The notes: generated by a model from the sequence alone, not told the origin. A DNA stretch of 64,000 nucleotides from an uncultured Bacteroidales bacterium (GCA_944323825.1 CALUTY010000016.1:1-64000), one strand, 5' to 3'. Positions 1 to 9,075 are shown, numbered from the stretch's first letter. Numbers and translations are program-made.

Positions 1-27
1 ATATCCAGAGATACAGGTAATCTTAGT

Positions 28-76
28 GGGTGGTTATGACTGAAATCCCTGGGTGGCTATCGACCGAAATACGCAC
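28..76. mobile_element. Possible end of an IS21-like insertion sequence
   Basis: Two near-identical imperfect copies of a 19-20 base unit (GGGTGG.TAT..GAC.GAAAT) lie at 28-46 and 51-70, followed by a CA dinucleotide. IS21-family ends usually carry several such tandem terminal repeats and finish in CA. No transposase gene is in the window, so the element would have to lie to the left. This is pattern recognition, not a match to a named element. Confidence 0.3.
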
Positions 77-100
77 CCAAAGGAGGTGGAGGCAGATACT

Positions 101-193
101 TAACATAGTCCGGATTGTGTGATCTGCGGGCGGAGCCCCTGCCGTCAGGCAGCCCGTCAGGGGCTGTCACACAATTAAGCTCGGATTATGTTA
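101..193. repeat. Long interrupted palindrome
   Basis: The outer arms are 101-112 and 182-193, differing at one position. The next arms, 114-122 and 167-175, are perfect (ATTGTGTGA with TCACACAAT). The inner arms, 134-141 and 158-165, are also perfect (AGCCCCTG with CAGGGGCT). The segment could fold as one long hairpin in DNA or RNA. It follows the putative insertion-sequence end and precedes no gene. Function is unknown; a recombination or transfer site, a terminator-like element or a structured RNA are all possible. Confidence 0.6.
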
Positions 194-892
194 TGTAGAT
201 GCCGACTGGCTGACGGCATAGAGCGGAGCGGTGCCGTCATAAATGAGGAGACGGTGGGGAATTGCTGACTGCCCTTTGTGGATGTGCAGGGAAATCTGCC
301 GTGGGAGGGGGGGGTATGTGTGAGTCTGTTGATGTGACGGGAGGCTATGCGGAAGAGGATGCTGTTTTCGATGAGATGGGCTTGGGGAAATGGCTCTTGA
401 TAAGTGTCTTGAAGTCCGGCGGTAATGCTGTGTCTATATATATGCCTGACTGTATGGTCCGGGCAGTCTTGTAAATTCCCTGTCGGCTCGTGAGCGGAGC
501 GAACACCGCTTATGTATTGCAGCCGACTGAGCGGACTTGTCCGGGAAGTGGGCTGCTTTGGAAGATTCCGCTCTGCAAGTCTGATGTCTGTGCGGAATGG
601 AGGAGACTGGCGGAGCCGGGCTCCGGAGTGGAGTGCTGTCATCAGTCTTGCGTTTTGTGGGGCTTGTGGAGTAGTCAGCGGTGGGACTGTCGGAACGGAG
701 CCTGCGGAGTGAGGACGAGCGCACGGCTGACACCGCTGGAATGGGTGGGCGGGAATACAGGATGTGAGTGAGGGAGTCTGCGACCGAACTGACTTCCCGA
801 ATTGGATGGTCAGTCTCCGATAGGCTGACGGAAGGAGGACTGCCGGAGTCTGAGGCCGATTTCAGGTAGAGTAATTTTCTTGGCAATTAGGA
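194..892. other. GC-rich stretch without a recognisable gene
   Basis: No open frame here has a convincing start, a plausible protein composition or a family resemblance. The stretch is purine-biased on the plus strand, with many short GGAG/GCGGAG words and small hairpins, for example GAGCC..GGCTC near 613-624. It lies downstream of the last gene of the restriction operon, so it may be an untranslated tail, decayed mobile DNA or a structured RNA region. Confidence 0.4.
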
Positions 893-1297
893 TTACGGGC
901 GATTGATGCTATCGAATTCATATATGGCTTTGCGGTATCTTTCGGCAAAATCTTTGAATGAGAACAGTGGAGGATTAAAATAGCCGTCACGGAATATCTC
1001 AAACATTCTTGTAAAACCTTCATTCTTATCAGGGTTGGAATAGAATTCCGATATGTGATACAGCCCGTCATCACCTTTAGAATATAAAAATTTGCAGACC
1101 CAAAAGCCGGAACGTATAAGATAGTGGTAATCTGCGAACTTGATCGGATAGTACCGACATTCCCAGTCGGGACTGTATGAACGGTTAAAGATGTCCATCT
1201 GTTCATCTGTGAGAGGGACATCTGCAAATGGCTTTTTCTGCCATTGGACGGTATCAGGATTTCCGTAATTGTAGCCGCTGCTGTCGATGTAGTTCAT
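893..1297 (-). CDS. Hypothetical protein at the end of the LlaJI-like operon
   Basis: The product is 134 residues. I do not recognise the family. It is rich in aromatic residues (many Tyr, Phe and Trp) with alternating acidic and basic stretches, and has no signal peptide, membrane segment or obvious catalytic motif. Its ATG overlaps the TGA of the upstream nuclease gene in an ATGA arrangement, so it is probably translationally coupled to it. By position it could be an accessory, specificity or control subunit of the restriction system, but nothing in its sequence proves this. Confidence 0.7.
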   Translation of the reverse strand: MNYIDSSGYNYGNPDTVQWQKKPFADVPLTDEQMDIFNRSYSPDWECRYYPIKFADYHYLIRSGFWVCKFLYSKGDDGLYHISEFYSNPDKNEGFTRMFEIFRDGYFNPPLFSFKDFAERYRKAIYEFDSINRP

Positions 1298-3060
1298 TGT
1301 ATGGTATCCTGAAGTCCGAATTGTTCTGCCGGTTTTTTCAGGTAGGGAGACAGTTCAGTCAATATCTTGGATTTGGCATCCGGGTCTTTGGGATGCTTTT
1401 CAAAGGCAAGGATATATTCACCGTATTCTTCGGTCTTGTATATCTTGCCTTTAAGGATGTGGTAGAAGTAGGAAAGAAAAGTGGGATATACTTTGCCGTG
1501 AGGAGTGGTTACCTCTACATAATCGGCTTCTATCTTGTAAAATTCGTAGTTGTCATTGAGGAACCGGAGTATGTCCTGCCGTATGGTGTTGCGGAGCAGG
1601 ATTTTGTAATCTTCCTCCGAAGCGTAGGCGTAGATGACGAACAGGATATTGAGTTTGTATTCGCGGATGAAGAGTGTGTCACGGTCGAAGAGACGGTCTT
1701 CGAATTGCTTATTCACCGGGTAGCTCCTATCGGTGGGCGAGAGAGCGGGGACATCGTACTGAAGATTGTCTCTCCGGACATCGGGGCGGATGAAAAAATT
1801 TGGAGTGACATTGTAGCCTTCCGTCTCCGTGTCGCGGTATCTGAGTGTGCCTGGTGCATTCAATGGTTTGTCTGACTTCAGGTTAATGGCTGAAATCTGA
1901 TCCTGTATGACAGTCTTGGCGTATCCGTACTGTTTGTATAGTGCGGGGCCATCGACATCATTGTCGGTCGCGTAGTATTTGCTGTCTCCGATGTAGAATA
2001 TGTCATGCCGGGGACTGGTGAGGGAACGGAATCGAAAGATGTGATCGATGAGTTTGTTGTCTTTCTGGCGTTTGAGACTTTCGGAGATAGAGCCTGGCGG
2101 GTCGCCGATGAGATCGTCTATCATATCCTCGAAAACTATGTTGAAATTCCTCACGAGGGTCTGTTCTATGATAGGTTTGTTATCGTCTTTTGTGGCGTTG
2201 TACGAGAAGAAGTCGTTGACGAGAGTCCACAGTTCCTTCAGGTCATCGCGGTAGTAGCGGTGGCGGATGCGCTGCATGGTCTTTGCTCCGGTGCCGTTGT
2301 CTATGTAGTTCTGTATCTCGGTGACGGACTTGAGGTCGTAGAGGATTTCTCCGAGCTGTATGGGAAAGTGGTATTTCTTTTTCAGGTAGCGGAGGATGGA
2401 GTAGTAGAGGACTATAAGCTCTTCGTCGATATTGATGGTCTTGTCCTTGATGCAGGGGTCAAGATAGTACATGTCACCGCCAAATTTGTAGGCGGTGCGC
2501 CTGGCTATGGTTCTGGTCCAGTCTATCCGGGCATTGCCGCTGTGGTTGATGAGGCTTATCTGGGTAAAGAGGTTGCGGTGGTCCCGGAGGAAATCCACGA
2601 GCCGCAGGGCGGTCTCGAGGAAGTCTTTGTCTATGGAGTCGCTTTGTGGGGCGAGGTATTCTAGCTGGGCTTCGTCTATGATGGATGTTGTCTTGTATCT
2701 ATCATAGAATCTGCGGAGAGCCTGATAGAGCCAGATGCCGAGTTCGGGGAGGAAGGAATCGTATCTTGAGGAATATAGCGGATTCTCCGTGGAGTCTACA
2801 TCTATGCACTTTTCGGGCAGGGCACCGGGCAAGCCGAATACGGTCAGTTTCCTGTTGATGTCTTCAGCGAGAAAGGTCTTGGGCAGTATGAAGACCGGGC
2901 CGTCGTAGCGGTCGTTCTTGACAAAGAGATAGCCGATGCTTTTAGTCATTGTGTAACCGTCACGGTCGGCAGGTTCCAGTATTTTCTCCTGCCCGGGCCC
3001 TTCAAAACACTTAGTCATCAAGTCCTTTGGATACCTGTAGTTCTCGAAGAAGATTTTCAT
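1294..3060 (-). CDS. LlaJI-family restriction endonuclease, McrC-like subunit
   Basis: This 588-residue protein has the layout of the LlaJI restriction endonuclease family: a long N-terminal region and a later PD-(D/E)XK nuclease core. The core candidates are an acidic stretch near residues 310-320 (FEDMIDDLIGD) and a strand ending in D359-S-K361 (YIGDSKYY), which fits the D...(D/E)xK metal site. In such systems the McrC-like protein supplies DNA cleavage and is driven by the McrB-like AAA+ partner, encoded 12 bases upstream. The gene is followed by a coupled small gene (ATGA overlap). The cut site is unknown, but the two companion methyltransferases suggest an asymmetric recognition sequence. 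Confidence 0.8.
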   Translation of the reverse strand: MKIFFENYRYPKDLMTKCFEGPGQEKILEPADRDGYTMTKSIGYLFVKNDRYDGPVFILPKTFLAEDINRKLTVFGLPGALPEKCIDVDSTENPLYSSRYDSFLPELGIWLYQALRRFYDRYKTTSIIDEAQLEYLAPQSDSIDKDFLETALRLVDFLRDHRNLFTQISLINHSGNARIDWTRTIARRTAYKFGGDMYYLDPCIKDKTINIDEELIVLYYSILRYLKKKYHFPIQLGEILYDLKSVTEIQNYIDNGTGAKTMQRIRHRYYRDDLKELWTLVNDFFSYNATKDDNKPIIEQTLVRNFNIVFEDMIDDLIGDPPGSISESLKRQKDNKLIDHIFRFRSLTSPRHDIFYIGDSKYYATDNDVDGPALYKQYGYAKTVIQDQISAINLKSDKPLNAPGTLRYRDTETEGYNVTPNFFIRPDVRRDNLQYDVPALSPTDRSYPVNKQFEDRLFDRDTLFIREYKLNILFVIYAYASEEDYKILLRNTIRQDILRFLNDNYEFYKIEADYVEVTTPHGKVYPTFLSYFYHILKGKIYKTEEYGEYILAFEKHPKDPDAKSKILTELSPYLKKPAEQFGLQDTIQ

Positions 3061-3072
3061 AGGAAGGCCTCC

Positions 3073-4485
3073 TTATTCGTTGGTCACAGGTTCCGTGTCC
3101 AACTGTTCTGCTACTACATCTGCGGACTCCTGCTTTCCGTCCTCCTGCAGTCCGAGACGGGTGAAGAAACTTTCAAGAATAGCATCGTTCCTGTTCTTGT
3201 CGGAGAACAAATCCGAAAAGGTGAACTGGTCTAGCGGCGTGAGACCTGTCAGCGGGTCGGCTTTCTGCTCCTCGATGCGCATGAAGTATTTCTGTCCGCT
3301 GCCCTTTGCGGAATATAGATCCTTGCATATCTCACTCCAGAGGTAGAACATGACCTTGTTCTTGAACTCGTCCGAAGTCACACTTGACTTTATGAAGAAC
3401 TCTCCCATCTGCTTGTCCTCGCTGTCGGTAGCATAACTGATCTTCTCGTTGACGGCTTTCAGGAAGTCCACCCATCTGTAGGTCTTGCCGTTGTCAAGAG
3501 TGATGGTAAATGTTTTGGCTTTCTCATTTTCGTAGTCAATCGGGACATATTCCATGGCCCAGCGGCGCTTAAAGGCGGAGTCCATCGGGAAAAGGCTCTG
3601 GTCAGAGGTGTTCATCGTGGCGTAGATGTGCAGGTTGGCGGGCAGACGCAGTTCTGTGTACGGTTTAACACCTTTTTTCTCAAGATATCTGGAGAGTTCG
3701 GAATCCGGCACTATCGGATACTCCGATTCTCCGTTCTTCTTACGGTCAAGAAGCTGGAACAAGTCGCCGAATATCTGGGCGCAGTTGCCGCGGTTAATCT
3801 CCTCTATGATAAGGTATACCGGATCGGAATGCAGGTATGCCGTTGCGTACGCTTTCGTAAATACCTGAGGAATAAATCTGTAGTCAAGTTTGTCGCCATC
3901 CTTTACCGGCTTGTAGCAGCCTACGAATGTAGCATAATCGTAATCGGGATGGAATGTGGTGCGGTAGACATTGGTCGGCAGTTCCAGGTCGTTATACGGG
4001 ATAATCTTCTCGTCATCAAGCCCCTCGGTCAGCTCTTTCACAGTCCTCGACTTACCGGTACCCGGACAGCCGTAGTAGATGATTTGAGCGGTAGAAGTGG
4101 TGCCTTTTGTAGGTTTAATAATACTTCTTTGAGTTATTGACAAAAGCTGTCTTGTTATGCTTGTGAAGGTTTCTACAGTTATTGTCATAAACTCTTTAGT
4201 ATATGCAATAGGCTGCAGTTCAGGAATAGTGTTTAAATCAATATGAACACCGTTAGACACCTCACACTTCTTAATCATAACAATAGCCTCATCATCAGCC
4301 GATATTACTTCAAAGATATATCTTATCTCATCGATAGGATAGTTGAGATATCCCAAAATCATATCCCCAGGGCTGGTAACAATATCTTCTGCAAAATCAA
4401 ATTGAAATCTAAATTCACTTTGTGAATTACAGAGTGTTAAGCTCTCAATGAGAGAGTCAATTTTAAGTATGTGGTAGTTTGCCAT
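3073..4485 (-). CDS. McrB-like AAA+ ATPase/GTPase of the LlaJI-type system
   Basis: This 470-residue motor subunit has Walker A GCPGTGKS at 139-146, Walker B YLIIEEINRGN at 224-234, and the McrB-type signature MNTSDQS at 291-297 followed by RRW at 307-309. McrB family motors form hexamers that use GTP and activate an McrC-type nuclease. The first ~85 residues are separate from the motor and contain a stretch (GDMILGYLNYPIDEIRYIFEV, 40-60) reminiscent of EVE/PUA-like domains, which often read modified bases. That assignment is tentative. The start lies 14 bases after the preceding gene. The 5' part of the gene is AT-rich compared with the core genome. Confidence 0.85.
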   Translation of the reverse strand: MANYHILKIDSLIESLTLCNSQSEFRFQFDFAEDIVTSPGDMILGYLNYPIDEIRYIFEVISADDEAIVMIKKCEVSNGVHIDLNTIPELQPIAYTKEFMTITVETFTSITRQLLSITQRSIIKPTKGTTSTAQIIYYGCPGTGKSRTVKELTEGLDDEKIIPYNDLELPTNVYRTTFHPDYDYATFVGCYKPVKDGDKLDYRFIPQVFTKAYATAYLHSDPVYLIIEEINRGNCAQIFGDLFQLLDRKKNGESEYPIVPDSELSRYLEKKGVKPYTELRLPANLHIYATMNTSDQSLFPMDSAFKRRWAMEYVPIDYENEKAKTFTITLDNGKTYRWVDFLKAVNEKISYATDSEDKQMGEFFIKSSVTSDEFKNKVMFYLWSEICKDLYSAKGSGQKYFMRIEEQKADPLTGLTPLDQFTFSDLFSDKNRNDAILESFFTRLGLQEDGKQESADVVAEQLDTEPVTNE

Positions 4486-4499
4486 ATCCTATTTATTGG

Positions 4500-5147
4500 T
4501 TATTCTTGAGTGATACGATACTCTGTGGTCTTTTCAAAAGGAATTATTGACATTTGATTGAAATCTAGGATAACATATTGATCTTTTATTATTTCCGATA
4601 AATTCTGTTCTTTCTCCACCTTAGCTTCATAAAAATCAAACTCATCAGGGGAATCATTACGTTTTTTACCATGATATTTATACGAAAGCGTAATATTTAT
4701 TATCTTTCCAACATAACTTAGTTGCAGAGTATGTTGAAAAATTGAATTGCCAATGTCATTACGCTCAATCAAGTAGTCTCCTTTCAATTTCTGGAGCAGG
4801 ACAATATTAGTCATGCGTCTGTATCTAATAATAAATGAGGACTGATCATCAATTGTTAGGTGCTCAATGCAAATTGTATCTCCAGCATGAAGATTCTTTT
4901 TTCTGCAAAATGCTCCAAGCATATAAATACGCTGCTCTTTCGTTTTCGATGTTACTTCATACCTTAAATTGTAGGTAACTCGTTCTTCAGGATCAAGCAC
5001 ATTGAAAAACATTTTGTTGCCAGTCGTCAGTCCAAAAAACGCCGATGCATCAAACATCTTTGGAATTAATACATAACTGTCATTCGTATTACTTTCTCCC
5101 GCTTCTGTAGCATTCAGCGACTTTATGTATATACGCGTATCTATCAT
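4500..5147 (-). CDS. Probable B3-like DNA-recognition protein of the restriction operon
   Basis: The product is 215 residues with no enzyme motif. A central segment (YMLGAFCRKKNLHAGDTICIEHL, roughly residues 75-97) has the L..GD.I.I pattern typical of plant B3 and bacterial EcoRII-N/BfiI-C-type DNA-binding folds. LlaJI-type R1 proteins are known to carry a B3-like site-reading domain at the N-terminus of the McrB-like subunit. Here the AAA+ subunit has a different N-terminus and this protein is separate, so it may be the detached recognition module. Its ATG overlaps the stop of the upstream methyltransferase gene (ATGA). The fold assignment is inferred from one short pattern. Confidence 0.6.
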   Translation of the reverse strand: MIDTRIYIKSLNATEAGESNTNDSYVLIPKMFDASAFFGLTTGNKMFFNVLDPEERVTYNLRYEVTSKTKEQRIYMLGAFCRKKNLHAGDTICIEHLTIDDQSSFIIRYRRMTNIVLLQKLKGDYLIERNDIGNSIFQHTLQLSYVGKIINITLSYKYHGKKRNDSPDEFDFYEAKVEKEQNLSEIIKDQYVILDFNQMSIIPFEKTTEYRITQE

Positions 5148-6664
5148 AAATATCGTTTTATTATAGATGCTATTTTATTCGCCATTAGAACAGGCACAGC
5201 ATTACCAATCTCCATATATGTCAATAAGTATGCCCCAAGAAAAAGATAGTCATCAGGAAATGACTGACAACGAGCAGCCTCTCTAGGAGTTAACGCCCTA
5301 ATTTGAAATGGATGAATATGTGAATGGCAATCCATCTTCAAATGAGCCGTTATTGTCCTAGATGGTCTATCTGGAATTAATTTGTAATACTTGTCCTTAA
5401 AACAATGTAGACGATTTTTGTATGGCATTATATCTGCAATTTTTTCATTTGAAGCATCTTCACCTGGGTTGAGAAGTCGATATATGTCATAATTGATATC
5501 ATTTACATATCTTGCTTTGTGATTAAAAATTATCGGAATATTTCTCCCCTGATTTATAACCTTTAGATATGCATTGTCACATCCGGTATACTTATTTACG
5601 GAAACTTTTTTCCCAGTCTTCTCATCATCCACTTCGTTCATATTCTTGATACGTGGAGCTTCCAGTGGTTGAATGAATTCCAAAGCCTCTTGCAAATTAA
5701 CTTGCCGGACGCCATCGCACTCTTTCTTTATAGCATCGAAAATATCAGATGGTTTAACTTCTTTTTCTTCCATCACATCATTCCTAATGGCAATGTAAAT
5801 CAATCTTTCGCGGCTTTGAGCGACACCAAAGTTTGCTGAATTAAGAAGCTCGTATTGAATATCATAATTATACTCGACACCATTTTTTTCTGCTCGAATA
5901 TTATGAAAATCTTCTACGACTTGTTCCGCAACACTTAGCATTCCTTTTACATTTTCCATTAAAACGAATTTCGGTGCAAGTTTAGATACAGCCTTTATAT
6001 AGTATTTATATAACTCATTTCTTGGATCATCAATAATTCTTTGCTGATTTGCCGAACTAAATCCTTGACATGGGGGGCCTCCTATAACGATATCAATGTC
6101 GTCAAATACATAGTCTTGGATATTATCTACTATCTTACGGATATCTTCACAAATAATTTTAGTTGATGGAACTTCCGGGTGATTGAACCTATAAGTATTT
6201 ACACAAACTTCCTGAAAATCATTTGCAAAACAGATTTTGTAACCTGCTTGCGAAAACCCTAAACTTAAGCCACCTGCTCCAGCAAAAAAATCTGCTACTT
6301 TTGGTTTCAATGAACGGTTCTCTTTCTTTTGAAGTTGTAGACGTTTTTTATTACTAAATTTATCAAGAACATCTTTGAAAAAAAGAGGATGATTTATGTA
6401 TGTTCCAACACAATCTATGAAATCAATATAAAGACTGCCTAGTATATCCTTGAGTTCCTTAAACTGGCTTGGCTTTGCAATAAGCCCCATATCTTTCAAT
6501 TCATAAAATATAGTATCAGATGGAGTGTCACTCCATTCTTTCCTAATGGCGATTCCATTTTTTTCCGATAGTTCTTTAACAATCTTACAATATACAGATA
6601 CAAGTTCCTTTAGCAAAGCCTTTTCCGCCTTGCTTCGAACTCGGATTATGTTGTTGAATATCAT
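5144..6664 (-). CDS. DNA (cytosine-5-)-methyltransferase, second of two
   Basis: The start is placed at 6664 because that ATG overlaps the TGA of the preceding methyltransferase (ATGA), matching other junctions in the operon; an upstream in-frame ATG at 6727 would overlap it by 67 bases. The 506-residue product has a ~120-residue N-terminal extension, then motif I DFFAGAGGLS (125-134), the catalytic motif PPCQGFS with Cys199, ENVKG (237-241), a QSRER motif, and the C-terminal RALTPREAARCQSFP and GNAVP motifs. It transfers a methyl group from S-adenosylmethionine to C5 of cytosine and would protect one strand of the recognition site. A counted 60-base sample from 5161 has only 21 G or C. Confidence 0.92.
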   Translation of the reverse strand: MIFNNIIRVRSKAEKALLKELVSVYCKIVKELSEKNGIAIRKEWSDTPSDTIFYELKDMGLIAKPSQFKELKDILGSLYIDFIDCVGTYINHPLFFKDVLDKFSNKKRLQLQKKENRSLKPKVADFFAGAGGLSLGFSQAGYKICFANDFQEVCVNTYRFNHPEVPSTKIICEDIRKIVDNIQDYVFDDIDIVIGGPPCQGFSSANQQRIIDDPRNELYKYYIKAVSKLAPKFVLMENVKGMLSVAEQVVEDFHNIRAEKNGVEYNYDIQYELLNSANFGVAQSRERLIYIAIRNDVMEEKEVKPSDIFDAIKKECDGVRQVNLQEALEFIQPLEAPRIKNMNEVDDEKTGKKVSVNKYTGCDNAYLKVINQGRNIPIIFNHKARYVNDINYDIYRLLNPGEDASNEKIADIMPYKNRLHCFKDKYYKLIPDRPSRTITAHLKMDCHSHIHPFQIRALTPREAARCQSFPDDYLFLGAYLLTYMEIGNAVPVLMANKIASIIKRYL

Positions 6665-7884
6665 ATATTGCCCATCTCTATTAAAGCTTTCTTTGCCGCC
6701 TTCGCTATAGCCTCTGCGAAAAGGCATGGAACAGCATTGCCTATTTGCTTATATTTGTCACCTCTTGAGCCCGAAAATTCAAAATCGTCAGGGAAAGATT
6801 GTATTCTTGCAGCTTCCCGGACAGTAAATGTGCGAGCTTGTTCATAATCAGGATGTATAAACTGAAATCCATCTTTGTGAATATGGGCTAGAATTGTCTT
6901 GCTTGGCAAATTCCACCATTGTACAACATAGCTATTATCAAATACCCTTGCGTGCTCGTGTTCCAAATCCGGCCTCGCACGACGCATTTCTCCAAATGAC
7001 CAATGATTTTCAATCATAACACGAAAACGCTCTCTGTCTGTTTCATTATGCTTCCTACAGATATGATCCATTAAAGGGTGGATGCCAGGTAATCCTATTA
7101 ACTTTAAAAACTCATTATTACAAGGGTAGTTGAACTGTGCTGTTGAAGCGTCTTGACCAGGAAGAACAGGTGGTAAATCTCCGATTGCTTCTTGAACAGT
7201 AACAAATCTTTTTAGATTCTGTTTTTCTGAATCTAACATCTCTGGGTCATAGTGAGTTTTTACAATACTTTTGTATAAATCTGAAATATTATAGTCAATG
7301 TCTTTGCGAACTCCCATCAAAATAATCCGTTTACGTATCTGAGGAACGCCATAATTCGCCGTATTGAAAATAATTTTTTTCGGGTCTTCACATATATTGT
7401 AGTATTTTCCCAATGCTGCAATCACCATTGGGAGAATAGCTTTGCCTTTAACTTTAGCGGAAAGTAGTCCGGTAACATTTTCAAATACAAAAAGTTTTGG
7501 TTTATAATACTCCAATATTTTCACATAACTCTCAAACAAAAAGTTACGAGCATCTTTTTCCATTCCTACTTTATCTCGAACTCTTCCGGCTGTGGAATAT
7601 GCCTGACAAGGAGGACCACCTATAATAATATCTACATCTCTTCCGTCTACAGCTTTATCAATTCTATCAATTATATTATTTGATGTAATATCTCCTTCAA
7701 CAACCTCTCGCTCAATATTTTTATAACCATAATGGCGCATCCTTGCTCTTAATGTTTCACAAGCATTATGATCTATTTCAACATGAGCAATAGCCTTAAA
7801 ATTTTGACGGTAAAACCCTTCACTTAGGCCACCGCATCCTGCGAAAAGATCTATAAATGTGTATTTCTTTGCCTTTTTAGCCAT
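6661..7884 (-). CDS. DNA (cytosine-5-)-methyltransferase, first of two
   Basis: First gene of the restriction operon. It has motif I DLFAGCGGLSEGF near residues 12-24, the catalytic PPCQAYS motif, FENVTG, QIRKRI, and the C-terminal REAARIQSFPDDF and GNAVP motifs, so all key m5C methyltransferase elements are present and it should be active. The start at 7884 follows an AAAGGAAC ribosome-binding-like stretch and gives 407 residues; an ATG at 7899 would add five. Two different m5C enzymes in one operon fit methylation of the two unlike strands of an asymmetric site, as in LlaJI. Recognition sequence cannot be read from the protein. Confidence 0.92.
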   Translation of the reverse strand: MAKKAKKYTFIDLFAGCGGLSEGFYRQNFKAIAHVEIDHNACETLRARMRHYGYKNIEREVVEGDITSNNIIDRIDKAVDGRDVDIIIGGPPCQAYSTAGRVRDKVGMEKDARNFLFESYVKILEYYKPKLFVFENVTGLLSAKVKGKAILPMVIAALGKYYNICEDPKKIIFNTANYGVPQIRKRIILMGVRKDIDYNISDLYKSIVKTHYDPEMLDSEKQNLKRFVTVQEAIGDLPPVLPGQDASTAQFNYPCNNEFLKLIGLPGIHPLMDHICRKHNETDRERFRVMIENHWSFGEMRRARPDLEHEHARVFDNSYVVQWWNLPSKTILAHIHKDGFQFIHPDYEQARTFTVREAARIQSFPDDFEFSGSRGDKYKQIGNAVPCLFAEAIAKAAKKALIEMGNI

Positions 7885-7919
7885 TGTTCCTTTCGTCATT
7901 TAACCAAATCTCAAATCTG

Positions 7920-7927
7920 CAAAATTA
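7920..7927 (-). promoter_or_regulatory. Candidate -7 box of the restriction operon
   Basis: On the minus strand the bases read TAATTTTG, matching the Bacteroidota -7 consensus TAnnTTTG, about 36 bases before the chosen start of the first methyltransferase. No good TTTG -33 box lies at the usual distance, so the call is weak. Confidence 0.35.
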
Positions 7928-8010
7928 GTGATTTTCGGTTTATCTCCGACATAAAAACAGCGCAGCCGCCACATTGAACAGAAATACTACTGAAAATCAA
8001 GACCAGCCGC

Positions 8011-9033
8011 TTACTTTTTCAGCCGCCTGACTTCCTTTTCAAAACTCTCTATGAAGTGGATCTCCACAGGTGAGAGCTCATACTGTATCCTCTTTTGGTA
8101 TTTGTCGTATTCGGAGTCCGCCTTCTGCTTCGCGATTTCCGCCGAGACTGTCCCGGCATGGGGCAGGAGGTCTTTGCCGGAGAGTGACAGGAATTCGTCA
8201 AGTTTCTGAATCCAGTCCTTCATGTACATCGGCTTGTGAGACTTGGCCTGAAGTTCTGCAAAATCAAGGTACAGGCTGACGATGCGGTTCAGGGTGTCAA
8301 GTTCATCGGGAGAGAGGTAGTTCTTGGCAATCCCGGCATCCGACCGCTTCGGCAATGCTCCAGTCCACGATGTCAGTCCCATAAAGTCTTTGTCTGCATC
8401 GGCTCTGCTGTAGATGACTTCCGCAGCCGTATGTCCGTGGGCGGAGAAATGCATCTTGTTCTGAACTGTCTTGAAGAACTTCTGCGTGGTTTCCGTCCTC
8501 GGGTCATAGTCTATGCTGAGGGCATAGATTTCCAGGATCTTGCGGTAGAAAATCTTTTCCGAGGAGCGGATATCCCGGATGCGTGCCAGAAGTTCATCAA
8601 AGTAGTTGCCGCCACCGGCTCTCTTCAGTAGGTCATCGTTCATGGCAAAGCCTTTGACAAGGTACTCGCGCAATACTTGTGTGGCCCAGATGCGGAACTG
8701 CACGCCTCGGTGGGAATTGACACGGTAGCCGACACTGATGATTACATCGAGGTTGTAATATGCCACATTATAGTTTTTACCATCTGCGGCAGTTGTTGCA
8801 AAAAATGCAACAACTGAATCTGGCTTCAGTTCCCCCGATTCAAAGACGTTGTGGATATGCCTTGAAATGGTGGACTTGTTGCGTTGGAACAGTTCGGCCA
8901 TCTGGTCTGCGGTAAGCCATACTGTATCGCCTGAGAGAGTGACATCTATCCGGCTTTGTCCGTCTTCGGTCTGATAGAGTATAATGTTTCCTTGCGGTGT
9001 TCCGTCGGTCATGGTTTGCATGTTTTCGTTCAA
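8011..9033 (-). CDS. RhuM family protein
   Basis: A 340-residue protein of the RhuM family, first named from Salmonella pathogenicity island 3 and frequent in bacterial mobile and defence regions. The N-terminal third has the typical segment VWLTADQMAELFQRNKSTIS followed by HIHNVFESGEL and a Tyr-rich YYNLDVIISVGYRVNS motif, as in Bro-N/KilA-like phage regulators. The C-terminal half is helical and charged. It is transcribed in the same direction as the restriction operon, which starts about 125 bases downstream, so it is probably a separate unit. Molecular function is not established for the family. Confidence 0.85.
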   Translation of the reverse strand: MNENMQTMTDGTPQGNIILYQTEDGQSRIDVTLSGDTVWLTADQMAELFQRNKSTISRHIHNVFESGELKPDSVVAFFATTAADGKNYNVAYYNLDVIISVGYRVNSHRGVQFRIWATQVLREYLVKGFAMNDDLLKRAGGGNYFDELLARIRDIRSSEKIFYRKILEIYALSIDYDPRTETTQKFFKTVQNKMHFSAHGHTAAEVIYSRADADKDFMGLTSWTGALPKRSDAGIAKNYLSPDELDTLNRIVSLYLDFAELQAKSHKPMYMKDWIQKLDEFLSLSGKDLLPHAGTVSAEIAKQKADSEYDKYQKRIQYELSPVEIHFIESFEKEVRRLKK

Positions 9034-9075
9034 TTAAACAACAAATGTAGGAAAAATCTGTTTACCTGTGTGAGG

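Noticed and set aside
79-91. Strong ribosome-binding-like AAAGGAGGTGGAG
   Set aside because: No open frame with a start codon follows at a suitable distance.
1228-1875. Plus-strand open frame of 215 codons
   Set aside because: It is antisense to the nuclease gene, has an unlikely composition and matches no family.
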